Shown piece after piece: positions 29,851 through 40,300 of a stretch of DNA of 64,000 nt. Source of the stretch: Prorocentrum cordatum (Eukaryota; Sar; Dinophyceae; Prorocentrales; Prorocentraceae); contig CAUYUJ010001303.1 in assembly GCA_963575745.1 (NCBI GenBank), forward strand, positions 319,399 to 383,398, read 5' to 3'. The position numbers and the translations under genes are program-made. The notes beneath the pieces are model-generated. The model saw nothing but the letters and a program-made list of their open reading frames with translations. It was not told the origin of the DNA and made no database searches. Every line of letters begins with the position of its first letter. The stretch's first letter is position 1.

Positions 29851-30162
29851 TAGTGCGCCCCCTCGGAGTTAGACGCATGCCCGTTGGACTTGCTCGCGCA
29901 AGCGATCCCAGGCGGTTGGCCGTACACCTCAGGCGATGCTTAAGAAAACCCAAGTTTTCGGCCAGAGTCTCGATTATTCTGAACGTTTCAATGGAAATCT
30001 TAAGAGTTTGATAGACGTGTTGGGGTTTTTATTCAAGTTCTGAGACTATGAATTTCTTAACCCATGATTTCTTAAGCATTTCGCAAGGTGTAGTGCGCCC
30101 CCTCGGAGTTGGACGCATGCCCGTTGGACTTGCTCGCGCAAGCGATCCCAGGCGGTTGGCCG
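29851..30162 (+). repeat. Tandem 72-bp duplication split by a MITE
   Basis: TAGTGCGCCCCCTCGGAGTT through GGCGGTTGGCCG occurs at 29851-29922 and again at 30091-30162 with one or two differences. The 170-bp CTTAAG MITE lies exactly between them. Without the MITE the two units would be a clean tandem repeat. Confidence 0.85.
29923..30092. mobile_element. CTTAAG MITE, copy 1 of 3
   Basis: 170 bp from TACACC to GGTGTA. The termini TACACCTCAGGCGATGCTTAAG and (reverse complement of the right end) TACACCTTGCGAAATGCTTAAG are imperfect inverted repeats. Further in, GTCTCGATTATTC...GAACGTTTC pairs with GAAACGTT-like and GAGAC sequences, so the whole element can fold. AT-rich interior, no coding capacity. 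Confidence 0.85.
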
Positions 30163-30290
30163 CAGGGACGTTGCGCTGGCGCGGCCTGGTGGAGTCGAGC
30201 GCAAGGCAATGCCATTCTTGCGGCGGGTTTGGGACTCCACGTGCGGCGCCGCGCGTGCTCCCCGGCATTGCGCGCCTGAGAGCAACAATG

Positions 30291-30458
30291 TACACCTTAG
30301 GCGATGCTTAAGAAAACCCAAGTTTTCGGCCAGAGTCTCGATTATTCTGAACGTTTCAATGTAAATCTTAAGATTTTAATGGAAACGTTGGGTTTTATTC
30401 AAGTTCTGAGACTATGAATTTCTTAACCCATGATTTCTTAAGCATTTCGCAGGGTGTA
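30291..30458. mobile_element. CTTAAG MITE, copy 2 of 3
   Basis: 168 bp from TACACCTTAGG to CGCAGGGTGTA, nearly identical to the copies at 29923 and 34432. The centre AAATCTTAAGATTT is a perfect palindrome. Confidence 0.9.
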
Positions 30459-31555
30459 CGCCTTCCCCTCCGGTCCTCTCCTCAGGGTGCGAGCGTCGGG
30501 ATGCGCACTGCAAGCAGTGCGATTTATTTTCGCAGTGGTCGGAGGTCCACAAGTACCAAAACGAGCGGGGCTTGCATGCACACGGGCTCCAGGTGCGTAA
30601 ATACCAAACCATGCGGGGCTTGTGTATACACACGGGCTCCAGATGTTGTGCAGACAACGAGCATTCATCTACGTAGTGCCACCTCTGTGTTGGCCACGCG
30701 GCCTGGACAGAGGTTTTCCAATTGGAATCCCCCCCCCGCCTGGGGTGCCGGTTGAGCTTGTGCGGCAGATTTCGGAGACGTGGTCACAATTGGAAATTCA
30801 CGCCTGCCGAGATGTATTGTGGAACCCAATGGCAACCTGAAGGGTCGCCTAGCGGGTCCCTGGATAGACGTTTTCGTGAAACAAAGCCAGTTTGCAATGG
30901 TATCATAACGAAACCGATATGCTGTTTGCGCAACAAGCGATGGATCGAGGAGGGGGAGTGAACGAGGAGGGAGAGGGATAGAAGGGATGATGAGGTAGGA
31001 CAGCAAGAGCTCCCCCCCGAAGGAGGCAGAGCTGGCAGCGGACCGCGTGGCGTTGAGGCTGGCCGAAGTGGAGGACGAAGTCCAAGTCCGCATCCTCCTC
31101 GCCTGCTCCACGTTCATTCACACAGGCTCCTCCACAGAATGACGGCCAAAGCGCATCATACGAATGAGTATGTAAGTTTTCAAAGGGCACCCCTTGCATC
31201 TTTCCCTCGCTGCCCCTCCTGGACGGCGGCGACACCGGCGCGGACGCTCAAGATCGAACGCCCTCTGGGGTCCTGCATCGGCCTCTGAGACCGCGAGACA
31301 GCATCCAGTTCGTGGGGTTTGGCTGATAGCAGAGTTTGTGCGAGGTTGAGCTGTTAGCGCGGTAGCCAAAATCCAGGCTTCAAGGCTTGAGCTTGCTGTA
31401 ATCCAAGCCAACATGTGATGATGCCCCACGGGGCCTAGGAAGAGAAGGCGCCATCCAATAACCTCAAAATTCGACAGACCATCCTAGACACCTGGCGACG
31501 TTGTGTGATTGTTTCAGTCTCTTCCCCAGGGCAAGTTGTTCTTCCTGGAATTATG
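30459..31555. other. Unassigned, with a small tandem repeat and a SINE-like fragment
   Basis: Two ~47-bp tandem units (ACCAAAACGAGCGGGGCTTG and ACCAAACCATGCGGGGCTTG, each ending ACACGGGCTCCAG) lie at 30551-30642. At 31168-31215, TTTTCAAAGGGCACCCCTTG and CATCTTTCCCTCGCTGCCC match the SINE-like repeat (copy 4). No gene was recognised. Confidence 0.5.
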
Positions 31556-31752
31556 TTCGGGGGCGGAAAAGAGGGGGGTGATGACTAGGGTGGGGTGGAT
31601 ATCATGGCGGGGGCCATGATATTTCCCCAGATTTCATGGCGCCTCTTGTTATTTCATTACGTCTCTGGCCCCCCCGCTGGGCCGCGCACATGCCGCCAGC
31701 CATGATTTGCGCCCCCCCCTCTTGGACACCCCCCTCTTGGCCGCTCCCGATA
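31556..31752 (+). repeat. GGATATCATGGCGG dispersed repeat, copy 2 of 4
   Basis: Starts GGGGGCGGAAAAGAGG and GGGTGATGACTAGGG, then GGATATCATGGCGGGGGCCA, ATTTCATGGCGCCTCTTG and GCCGCGCACATGCCGCC. The arms ATATCATGGC...GCCATGATAT are palindromic. Confidence 0.85.
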
Positions 31753-33502
31753 TGTTTGAGGGCCCCAGGGTTTGCGGGCGGCCCCGGTTGTAGAAACGAT
31801 TGGGTAACAAGGGGATGTGTATCATTACACGCCAGCATGGGCCGCAGTACAGTGAGCTCTTGCGTTGAATGTGCAAGCTAGTGGTGAACTCTGTATGGTG
31901 CACTCTAAACGGTGTGAGTTATGTGTTGTAAGCTACTCGTCGTGCGAGCTGTCTGGTATAATCTATGTGATCTATGTGGACTGCGTTGTGAGATTCAAGA
32001 TATGTGGCGCAGGCTACGAAGTGCAATTATTGATGCTCGCTACTGAATTGTCAACTCCGCTGTCCGCGCAATCGTGTAGCCCCCCCAACCGCAATGTGTT
32101 TTGCATAACCCATGCGGCCGCGATTGCAGTGCCTTCTTGTCGCTGGCTGGCGCGTCTCTGCGGCCAACCTAGCGCGCGCAATCTCGCCCGCAGATCGGCC
32201 CGCTGGTTTGGCACACCCAAGGCGGCCGCGTTGACACTTACCGATCGGAGTTCCCCAGCGCGTCTCAAAGGCCGCGCTGGCGCGTGGGCGTTTCTTCTGT
32301 GCTGGTCGGTGCCTCGGACGGACGCGGTATCAGGATGACGTCGACAACGACGGAAACGATGAAGATATTAGTGATGGTCGTGGCGATGTTGACGATGACG
32401 GCGGCAAGGCCAATGACGGCGCCGATGTTGGTGACAACGGTGATGATGACGTCCATGTGTCGGCAATGAAGGTGAGTGAGTGAGAACGGCCGATGACGAT
32501 AACGTGTTGTGACGGCTGTGATGGGAGTGATGGTGAGGAACGGCGTACGCGTACGTGCAATAACCTTGACGCATTTTCTGATGAAAAACCATGTGGGTGT
32601 TGAAATGATGCGGAGCAGTCGTGTTTTGGGCCGCTCCGCGAGCGCGTGGCGAAACGCGTGTTTGACCCACATTGTACTATGTGATACGAACGCGTCCACC
32701 ATGCGCACTTTGCAGCAACCCCGATACAACGCGTGGTGAGATGCGGATGCGGATTCTGGACGAGAGTGCTAAAGTCGAGTGCTAAAGTCATATGGTTGTT
32801 CCGATTGTTTCCAGCAAGTGCATGCGGGCAGACAGTCTGACGTTTTCTCATGATCTTAGGGCTCTTGATGTGTGTGGTACACTGAAGTGCTTGCATAGTT
32901 GGTATGGTTGGTCAGATTTCGAGATGTGCGCGCACGTGCGAGCGTTGCGCCTGGTTTGTTGCAAGGGATTATCCTGCTGGATATTTCAGATGGTGGTTGG
33001 GGCGGTCTGAGTCCACATGGAGAATGAACGGTGAGGCTGGACCACATGTAAATTGAAATGCGCCAGGTGGGGGCGTTTCGTCTGGGCGCGGAATGGAGGT
33101 GGAACATCTTATTTGTTGAGCGGATGATGCACGAGTCATGCGCGATAGGTGGAGCAATCCATATGGTGCGACCGAGGTGGTGTGAACCAGGCAGTGCAAG
33201 ACATGTGGCGTACGCTATGTGGTGTAAGCGACGTGGTGCAATAGTTGCTCGCCGAAGTAGACCAGGACACATTCACGCACCACGTCACTCGGCATGATGA
33301 CAACGGAGTTCCGCACATCGTCTCGCTCGCTCGCATCGATCGCACCTACACGAATATGGCCTCTGCCGAATTACTCGATATGTATGTACCCTAGCAGCAC
33401 GACATTAGGTGTGTGCGTGCGTGTGCGCGGAAACATTCGCGGAACAGTCCATCCGGTGCGACTTGCGTGGTGTGAGATCGGTGGTGCCAGTTGTTCGGGG
33501 GT
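31753..33502. other. Unassigned 1.7 kb with degenerate TGTGGTGTAAGC repeats
   Basis: Variants of TATGTGGTGTAAGCTA recur at about 31895-32030, 33165-33245 and 33450-33490 (and again at about 50170-50220), suggesting a decayed short tandem repeat. A GATGACG-rich stretch lies at 32335-32460. Minus-strand frames of 150-190 codons at 32265-32896 have His/Thr/Ser-rich composition and no domain. No gene can be supported. Confidence 0.45.
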
Positions 33503-33648
33503 GGACAGGCCTCCTACCCTGACGCGTCGACTCGTGAATCGTCCGTTCTCGGTTCTCGAGAGGGCGCCGCGGCCGTCACTTTCCAGGCCGGCGCCCGCCA
33601 GGTTTGGGCCCGAGGTCGTTTTCACTAAACCACGTTTTACGAAAGGGG
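33503..33648 (+). repeat. ~145-bp dispersed repeat (TTCTCGAGAGGGCGCCGCGG), copy 1 of 2
   Basis: Contains GTGAATCGTCCGTTCTCGG, GAGAGGGCGCCGCGGCCGT, GCGCCCGCCAGGTTTGGGCC and TTTTCACTAAACCACGTTTTA. All recur in order at 34981-35128. Confidence 0.85.
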
Positions 33649-34257
33649 TTCGCTGTGTGGCGCAGGGTCGCCGAAGGGATGTTCGCTGTGTGTTTACGAA
33701 AGGGGTTCGCTGTGTGTTTACGAAAGCTTGTCCGAAGGGACTCGCCAGGATCGCTCTGGAATAATGTCAAGGCCCATCCAGAGGCCTCGGTAAATCCACC
33801 GACCCCCGCTTGCCAGGGGTGAGAAGGCGTGTGAGACATTTGGCTGTCATCCTCCCCCTTTCCTCCTCCTCCAGGGTCCAAAATTGCGTTTGAGGAGGGA
33901 GGGTGGAGGGGAGGGATACCCTGGCGTTCAAATCCAGGGGTTCGCTGTGTGGCGCAGGGTCCGGCGCGCCCCCGAGGCGGCCACGGCCGCCCACCAGACA
34001 CGAGGCCTCGCCGCCCCCCGCCCAGCGCCAAGGGGCGGCCACGAGGCGCCCGCGGCCGCCCACCGGGCGAGACCTGGCCTCGTCCGTCCACTTCCGCAGA
34101 GAGCCGAAGCACGAGCCCCTACAGAGCGGGCGCGGCCGCAAGAAAGCCTCGCAAGAAGCCTAACCCTGAACACCCGCGCGCGAAGTGCACCGGAGGGGGA
34201 AACCTGGAGCACTCTGAGCGCAGCAGCTCCTTCAACGGCCGCGGGAAGTCGCCGCGG
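33649..34257. other. Unassigned; triplicated TTCGCTGTGTG motif
   Basis: GGGGTTCGCTGTGTGGCGCA occurs at about 33647 and 33938, with GTTCGCTGTGTGTTTACGAA twice at 33680-33725. The 33950-34160 part is a GC-rich stretch open on both strands, without a domain. Confidence 0.45.
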
Positions 34258-34431
34258 ACGATCAATGGAGAGGAAGCATGTTGCCAAAGCATGTCCAGAC
34301 GTCCAAATCATGCTTCAAACACGTAAAAACACGATTCAAACGTGTTCCGAACATGTTATCGACATCTTAAACACATTTTAGATTCAATGATAGGACTGTT
34401 AGGGTGTCCATTGTCGTGGCATCCACAACCC
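34258..34431 (+). repeat. ~180-bp dispersed repeat (GACGATCAATGGA), copy 1 of 2
   Basis: ACGATCAATGGAGAGGAAGC, then CATGTT-rich sequence with ACATGTT repeats and TTAGGGTGTCCATTG, GGCATCCACAACCC. The second copy is at 35427-35613. The CTTAAG MITE copy 3 begins exactly at its 3' end. Confidence 0.8.
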
Positions 34432-34600
34432 TACACCTTAGGCGATGCTTAGGAAAACTTAAGTTTTCGGCCAGACTCTCGATTATTCTTAACGTTTCAA
34501 TGTAAATCTTAAGATTTCAATGGAAACGTTGGGTTTTTATTCAAGTTCTGAGACTATGAATTTCTTAACCCATGATTTCTTAAGCATTTCGCAGGGTGTA
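34432..34600. mobile_element. CTTAAG MITE, copy 3 of 3
   Basis: 169 bp from TACACCTTAGG to CGCAGGGTGTA, near-identical to copies 1 and 2, and again bounded by TA on both sides. Confidence 0.9.
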
Positions 34601-34980
34601 GGTTCAAGCACCGCTTGCGGAACGCGTGCGGTTCGCAGGAGACCCCGGCTCTGGGGAGGTCGAACACATCTTGGGCGCCGCGTAATGGGGGGGTCATAAA
34701 TGGGGGGGCGGCGAGGGTGGTCCGAAAAGGTACCCAAACGGTACCTAAACGAGCCCCCTGGGGCTCCAGAGGGGCCCGAAAGGGGCACGAAAGGGGACCG
34801 TTTCTGACCCCCCCATTTGTGACCCCCCCAGTAAGCCACGCCCAACACATCGACCTCCAGAGCTCTTTTCTGGGGTGCGCTCCGGCCAGAGCCTCGAGGG
34901 GAGCCGAGACGTTCGGAGGCAATTCCCGGGAGGTCAAATTCTGATGTTGCCCTGGTCCGAAATCCAGCTTGATCGGGGTT
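34601..34980. other. Unassigned; inverted GGGGGGTCA motif
   Basis: AATGGGGGGGTCATAAATGG (about 34686) and CCCCCCATTTGTGACCCCCC (about 34808) are an inverted pair about 120 bp apart that could fold. Between them is a short tandem GGTACC(C/T)AAACG. No gene was seen. Confidence 0.45.
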
Positions 34981-35128
34981 GGACAGAACCCCCAACAGTG
35001 ACACGTCGATTAGTGAATTGTCCGTTTTCGGTTCTCGAGAGGGCGCCGCGGCCGTTATTTTCCAGGCTTGCGCCCGCCAGGTTTGGGCCTCAGGTCGTTT
35101 TCACTAAACCACGTTTTACTAAAGGGAG
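34981..35128 (+). repeat. ~145-bp dispersed repeat (TTCTCGAGAGGGCGCCGCGG), copy 2 of 2
   Basis: Same block order as 33503-33648, ending CACTAAACCACGTTTTACTA. Confidence 0.85.
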
Positions 35129-35139
35129 GTTTGTCCATC

Positions 35140-35298
35140 CCCGACTTAATCCCGCTTAAGCTGGCTTAGTCCCGCTCAATCCCGCCTCATCTGGCTTATT
35201 CCCGCTCAATCCGAGGCCCATTCCATCGTAACAGCCCCCCAGTGGGGCTTAATCCTCTCTAATCCATCCGACGAGCACTTCCCAGTAGCTGCCTCCTA
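35140..35298 (+). repeat. TTAATCCCGCT dispersed repeat, copy 2 of 2
   Basis: CTTAATCCCGCTTAAGCTGG, CTCAATCCCGCCTCATCTGG, AATCCGAGGCCCATTCC, GTAACAGCCCCCCAG and TCCCAGTAGCTGCCTC match 25316-25473. It begins about 10 bp after the preceding repeat. Confidence 0.75.
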
Positions 35299-35426
35299 AG
35301 AGACGTGGTGGCGAGGTGCTCCCCAGAGGCCACAAACACAGCGTCGAACACCTCCCTCCTCGTGCCTCCGTCCTGCTCTGATCGATCCTGGGGTCCAGGA
35401 GGTCTCTCGACCCCTTGCCTTGTGGA

Positions 35427-35613
35427 CGACGATCAATGGATAGGAAGCATGCTGCCAAATAACTTCCAGATGTCTAAGCATGTGTTAGACATGTCTTAAA
35501 CATGTTAAAAACATGGTTTCAACATTTTTAGAACATGCCTACAACACATTAAACACAGTGTGATTTCAAGGATCGGATTGTTAGGGTGTCCATTGCCATG
35601 GCATCCACAACCC
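35427..35613 (+). repeat. ~180-bp dispersed repeat (GACGATCAATGGA), copy 2 of 2
   Basis: ACGATCAATGGATAGGAAGC, several ACATGTT/ACATGCC units, and TTAGGGTGTCCATTGCCATG, GCATCCACAACCC. No MITE follows this copy. Confidence 0.8.
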
Positions 35614-35690
35614 TTGAATGAGGCTGGTTGCTCGTCCAGGGTTATCGTTATCTTGTGGCGGCCCTGGCCCTCCCGCCCAAAACTCCAGGG

Positions 35691-35877
35691 CTCCGAAGTG
35701 GATTCCGAGCAGATGTGTCAGAGAATCGTACCGCATCGCCGATGAATCTGCGATGCGGTTTGGGCCCGGTCTTCTCAACGCCGACGGCCCCCATGAATCG
35801 CCGATGCATTGGCGATGTTTTGGCGACGCGGCGCGATCCTCCGACACCATCTAATCGGGACCCATTTCGGAGGCCTC
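35691..35877. mobile_element. GATGCAT palindromic element, copy 3
   Basis: GATTCCGAGCAGATG, CGTACCGCATCGCCGATG, GAATCGCCGATGCATTGGCG, GACGCGGCGCGATCCTCCGA and TCGGAGGCCTCC follow the family order. Confidence 0.75.
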
Positions 35878-36786
35878 CAAAATCTCGAACCTCGATCCTC
35901 GATCTGCTATCGTCGTTCTGGATCGTCGGGTCACGGATCCTCGTTCGGGCGAGCCTTACTCCATTTCCATTGTGCTTTGGACTTTCTGTGCAGGGGCGCA
36001 GAGGACATGGATACATTTCTGGCCCTTCGGAGCCAGAATTCTATCCTTCGGTCGCAAATTATTGGAGCATCATCTACCCTCTTAATTCCGTCTTGAGTGG
36101 CAATTAGCGTCGATTCACGTCTGGGAGTCGATGCGATAGCTCCGATTTGGAGTCGATTAGCGTCGAAGTGCGTCGATTGAGCGTCGATTAGCGTCGATTT
36201 AGCGTCGAGTAGCGTCGATTCGCAAGAGCCGACGAGATGGTATTGGAGGCTCCCATGCGTTGCCACCGCACTAGGGGCCATGATAATTCTTCCCATGCGC
36301 CTCAGGTCTCTCGGGAGGGGAGCCTGGGACACCCAGACGCCGCGGAGCTGGGTACAGATCTTGGCCACATCCAGAACCGTCGAGGCTCGATCCTCGATCG
36401 TTTTTCTGGATCCTCGGATTCCGTATCCTCGGACTTTCTCGATCGTCGATCTGGGTCTTCGATCGTTCTCAAGGATGTGTCTGGTTTTAGGTCTCACAAA
36501 CATCTTGGTGTTTTGAGAGAGCAGCCAATCATTTGGTTCCCAGCCAGTGCAGCGTGGCGAATGTGTTTTCGGGTAGAAGTGTCGGTGTGAATCTTCCTTG
36601 ACATGCCGATGCTTTCGTAAACAATGCCGTTCGCTAGACATTAGGTATACGCTGGACGGGGCAATTGTCGCCCCCCACACCCCTTGGATCCGCTGGGGGG
36701 GTTGGGTACGTGCTGTCGGAATGGATGGAGGAGGGGTTGGAGGAGGAGGAGGAGGAGGAGGAGGAAAACGATCAGGAAAAGGAGGC
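35878..36786. other. Unassigned; AGCGTCGATT and TCGATCCTCGA short repeats
   Basis: A 10-13 bp tandem repeat around TTAGCGTCGATT covers 36105-36225. TCGATCCTCGATC-like units recur at 35890-35945 and 36388-36470. A GGA run lies at 36730-36765, just before the LINE. Frames on both strands have no domains. Confidence 0.5.
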
Positions 36787-36807
36787 CCGCAGCAATTTTG
36801 GCTCAAG
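36787..36807 (+). other. Spliced-leader relic at the LINE 5' end
   Basis: CCGCAGCAATTTTGGCTCA, then AG, agrees at 19 of 21 positions with the dinoflagellate spliced-leader core (which begins CCGTAGCC and ends TTTTGGCTCAAG). In dinoflagellates this leader is trans-spliced onto mRNAs, and relics in genomic DNA mark sequences that passed through a mature mRNA. The first LINE-like domain starts about 150 bp downstream. Confidence 0.8.
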
Positions 36808-36949
36808 TCCTTAGCGGTGGTTCAGGACGTGAGCGCTCTTTCTGGCACAGGGGATCAGCGGCCCCTACAGTTCGCGGAGGCAACACCTCCACCTCTTCTT
36901 TCACGAACGAGTTGCGGTCTACCCGCACGTCTGTTCCAATTACGGCAGG

Positions 36950-38061
36950 TTGCAGCTCTCTCCCGCAGCAGTGGAGGGGTTCCAGACGTGGCAGTGTCAG
37001 CGCAAGAGGTGCGCATACAAGTTCAATTACTTGTCCCGCACCCACTGCCGAGTCTGCGGGCGCGAGGCGCCCTCTGATGTTCCCAAGCCGTCGCAGAACA
37101 GGCGCCAAGCTTCTGGGGCCTGGGCAGGAGGACCTCCGCAGCCCCGGCACCGGGGGCCCGCCACGGTGGACGAGGGCCAGGTGGACGTCTACGCGAGGAT
37201 GGCGCCGAGCGGCTTGGCCAACATCTCGCAAGGATGGTCACAGAAGCACACCACACGTGTCGCAGCTGCCCGTGCCGTGTTGCAAGGTGAACCACAGGCC
37301 GTGGCCAGGTGCGCGCGTAACCAGCAAGACACGCTTCACAATCAGCTCAGCAGCAAACAAAAGGCTTTAGAGAAGGTTCAGGAGGCAGCAGCCAAAGCCG
37401 TGGTGCACGCCGCCAAGTGCAAGCACAGCACATCCAGGCCCAGTGCAAGGCAGCTGCCGGCAAGGCCGCGAAGGCCTATGTGGAGATGGGCTCCACGGAC
37501 AACCCCGTCGCGCAGCTCGAGGGCCTCGCCCACTCGATGCCGCAAGGTGAGAGGCTCAAGGATTTCGCCCAGCAGCTACGGGCGTTTGGGCCAGCTCTGC
37601 AAGCTCTTCTGCCTGCTGGGCCTGAAGCTCCAGCCTTTGATGTGTTGATGGGTGGCGCCCCCCCAGGCGAGCCTGGGCAGCCCGCAGCCCAGGCAGAGGC
37701 TGCCGCCGCCGCTGCAGCAGCTGCAGCCGCCGACGCCGCCGCCGCCAAGGCCCAGGGTGATCAAGAGGCCGCAGCCGAGCGGGTGGCAGAGCAGCTGGCC
37801 GCTGACGCTGCCGCCGCGCTCGAGCCGACCAAGCCGACCATGAACTGCTCACCTGGGTCGCCGAGCAGCAGAAGTCAGAAGGACGCAGCCCCAGCAGAAG
37901 GAGTGATCCAGCTTCTGCCGCCTCGCTCGCCGACCAGCACGGCGTCAAGCGCGAGCTTGTGGCAGGGATTTTCGACGCCATCCTCCTCGAAGCACGCAAC
38001 AAGAATCAGCACTCTGGCGCAGGCCCGTCTAGCGGGTAGCACACTGGCTCACTCGTCTGGT
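36950..38061 (+). pseudogene. LINE ORF1-like region with Cys finger and Ala-rich coiled segment
   Basis: The frame 36950-37648 carries WQCQRKRCAYKFNYLSRTHC followed by RVCG, a C-x4-C-x11-C-x2-C finger that probably binds RNA or DNA. A QKALEKVQEAAAKAVVHAAK helix follows. At about 37417 the reading moves to a frame with VAQLEGLAHSMPQGERLKD and an Ala-rich, Glu/Lys-spaced helix (about 37690-37830) that could form a coiled coil. No ATG start is evident near the spliced-leader relic. The true start is unclear. Confidence 0.65.
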
Positions 38062-38760
38062 CAAAGCTGGTCGTTCGCCACGGCCAACGTCAGTGGGCCC
38101 TCGGGGCTAGAAGCTATCTTGATGCATGAGAAAGTGCGATCCTGCCAAGCGCTGGCTGTGCAGGAGCATCACGCACTTGCAGATCAGTGTGATTTTTGGG
38201 AACAGAAACTGCGGCAGCAACAATGGTGAGCCGCTATGACAGCAGCCACCGCCACTCGGGCGGGTGGCAAGTCGGGCGGCCTGCTGCAGTGCGTGCCGTG
38301 GCACCTTGGGCTCGCCCCCATCGGAGTGCTTGCCCTCCCCCCTTGCCGATGGTCGGGCTCGCGCTCTGCATCGCAGCGGCCTGGCGCCAGGAGCTTTTCA
38401 GTTCCGAACCGTCAATCTTCGTCACAGCGAAGGGCTGTCTTCGCGCAGTTGGCGCATTCTCGAGCAGACTGGCCAGACCGTCAAGTGATTGGGCCTCCCG
38501 TTCGTTCTCACAGGTGGTTTTCAGATGACGCCGTCCGAGCTCGAGAGCAGGGGATGGGCCGAAGCCATTGGCGCCGTGCGTTTAGCCCCCCGCTGGCGCT
38601 ACATACACTAAATCAGCGAAGTCGGGCGGCCGAGCCATCGACTACTACATCGTGTCCCCCGTGCTGTCCTACCAGGCCCGCGTGGAGGTCATCGTGCACT
38701 GGGGCGCCCCCCCCCCTCACTTTCCCGTGCTGCTGGCTCTTGGCGCCATCGCGAACGCCA
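38062..38760 (+). pseudogene. LINE APE-type endonuclease, frameshifted
   Basis: This endonuclease nicks target DNA for target-primed reverse transcription. The first strand reads WSFATANVSGPSGLEAIL, followed by ALAVQEHHAL, which holds the conserved catalytic Glu (QE). After 38229 the frame is lost. It returns near 38640 with YIVSPVLSYQARVEVIVHWG and PPPHFPVLLAL, where the conserved His near the C-terminus of the domain is in PPPH. The middle (about 38230-38630) reads only in pieces. Confidence 0.7.
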
Positions 38761-39115
38761 ACATGCAGTATCATATCGCTCGGGTGCCGAAGCGTTTTCC
38801 CATGGACGCCCCCGTCGGTTGCGGGCGCGCCGATCCTCGGACTCGGTGGGGCCACGCCACCGCGATGATGCACGCTATTGACATAGATGCCACATGGAGG
38901 CTCTGGCTCGCCAGCGCTGGGATGGATTGGGCCGACGTGTGCGGCCTCAGCCCCGCCGACAACTCAGAGTACTTTGGGCGTCGTGAGCTGCCGGCCTTGT
39001 CTGTCGCGGCAGCTTCGTTGCCCGCTGCGCTGCCTTCCCCGCGCGTCAGCCCGTCGCGGTTTGGCGGTTCGCGGCTCGTTGCTTTGAAGGGCTCGCGCGA
39101 TGGCTGCCGCCGCCG
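38761..39115 (+). pseudogene. LINE connector between endonuclease and RT
   Basis: The frame 38652-39191 continues past the endonuclease with RVPKRFPMDAPVGCG and IDATWRLWLASAGMDWADVC. The protein-like composition and correct position fit the linker before the RT, but no domain is named. Confidence 0.5.
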
Positions 39116-40300
39116 TTGCGTGCAGGCACCTTGCGACTTGCGCGACAGGTGCAGCGTCGTTTCAAAGCCAGTCGTGTTATCGAGTTTTTAGCCAGACCGT
39201 GGCTTGTGCTTCTGGGCGTCGCGGCGCAGCTGCCGATCGAGCTTGCCGCCGCTGCGGCGACGATCACCAAATCCTTGGCCGTCAGAGCGCACCGCCAGGC
39301 TGAGCAGGATAAGCTAGCGGGCTGGCGAAGTCAGGCCAGGCGCCACTCGCTCGACGGAGCAGCAGCACTGCACGCCTACTCGCGGCCCGCCATCCCGTGG
39401 CACGCCAGCAGCACCAGCACGGCTGGTGCCCCCTGCGCGCTTCAGGAAGAGGTGGAGTTGCTTGGTCGGGAGTGGTCGGAGTGGTGGGAGGTTGGAGCGC
39501 CGCACGAGGCCATCTATTGGCCTCTTGATCTGGGTCCGCCCTTCGAGCGCCCCCCACTCGAAACTTTTAAGTCTGTCATTCGCTCCTTTCCCGCTCGCTC
39601 AGGATGCGGCTTCGATCAGGTTTGCCCGCGGCAGCTGTTGTGTCTTTCCGATTTCTTTCTTGAGGTTTTGATCGACGTTTTGGTTGAAGTCGAGACGGCC
39701 TGCAGGTGGTCAGTCATCTGGAACATAATCGCTTTTTCTCGCCAAGTGCGATTGGGGCTTCAGGCCCGTCGCGCTGATCCACATTTTTGCCCCCGTCCAG
39801 TGCCGACTGCGCAAGCCGTTGGTTTCGCGCTGGCAGGCGGATCACCCTCGAGATTGTTGGTGGCCCACAGCTGGCCCAGTCAGCCTCAGCTGAATGGGCG
39901 CGTTGCAAAGGTTTCGACAGTGCCCTTGTGCTCTTAGACCTGCAGAAGGCCTTCGAACGCATCGAGCACTCTCAGCTGGTCTCGGTCGCGAAACGCCAGA
40001 CGTTTCCGCTTCGCCAGTTGAGGCTTCTCATAGAATTCCATCGCTGCCCTCGTGTCCTCCTGCCTGCAGAACGCGGTCTCTACTCCCGTGGAGACGCTTC
40101 AGGCTGCGCCCCCAGGCTGCCACTTTGCCACCTTGATGTTGCAGCTCATGTCGCTTCCTCTGGACACCGTCCAGGCGGCGTGTGCTCGCGTGCAGCTAGG
40201 CAGCTAGGCAACGTTGTTGATGACTTCGGGCGCCAGCGCCTCGGGCGCGAGGCTGACGTGGCCAATGGGCTTGCCGTTGACACTGCTCTTTTGCATCGCG
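39116..40300 (+). pseudogene. LINE reverse transcriptase core, frameshifted
   Basis: The frame 39116-39937 holds the pre-RT and finger region: EVELLGREWSEWWEVG, ETFKSVIRSFPARSGCGFDQ and CPRQLLCLSDFF. After a shift, motif A is LVLLDLQKAFERIEHSQLV with the catalytic Asp codon at 39937. Motif C is NVVDDFGRQ with Asp codons at 40219 and 40222, where the usual YVDD Tyr is Val. The region between motifs A and C (LRLLIEFHRCPRVLLP) is in the same frame. The RT is recognisable but not continuous. Confidence 0.75.
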
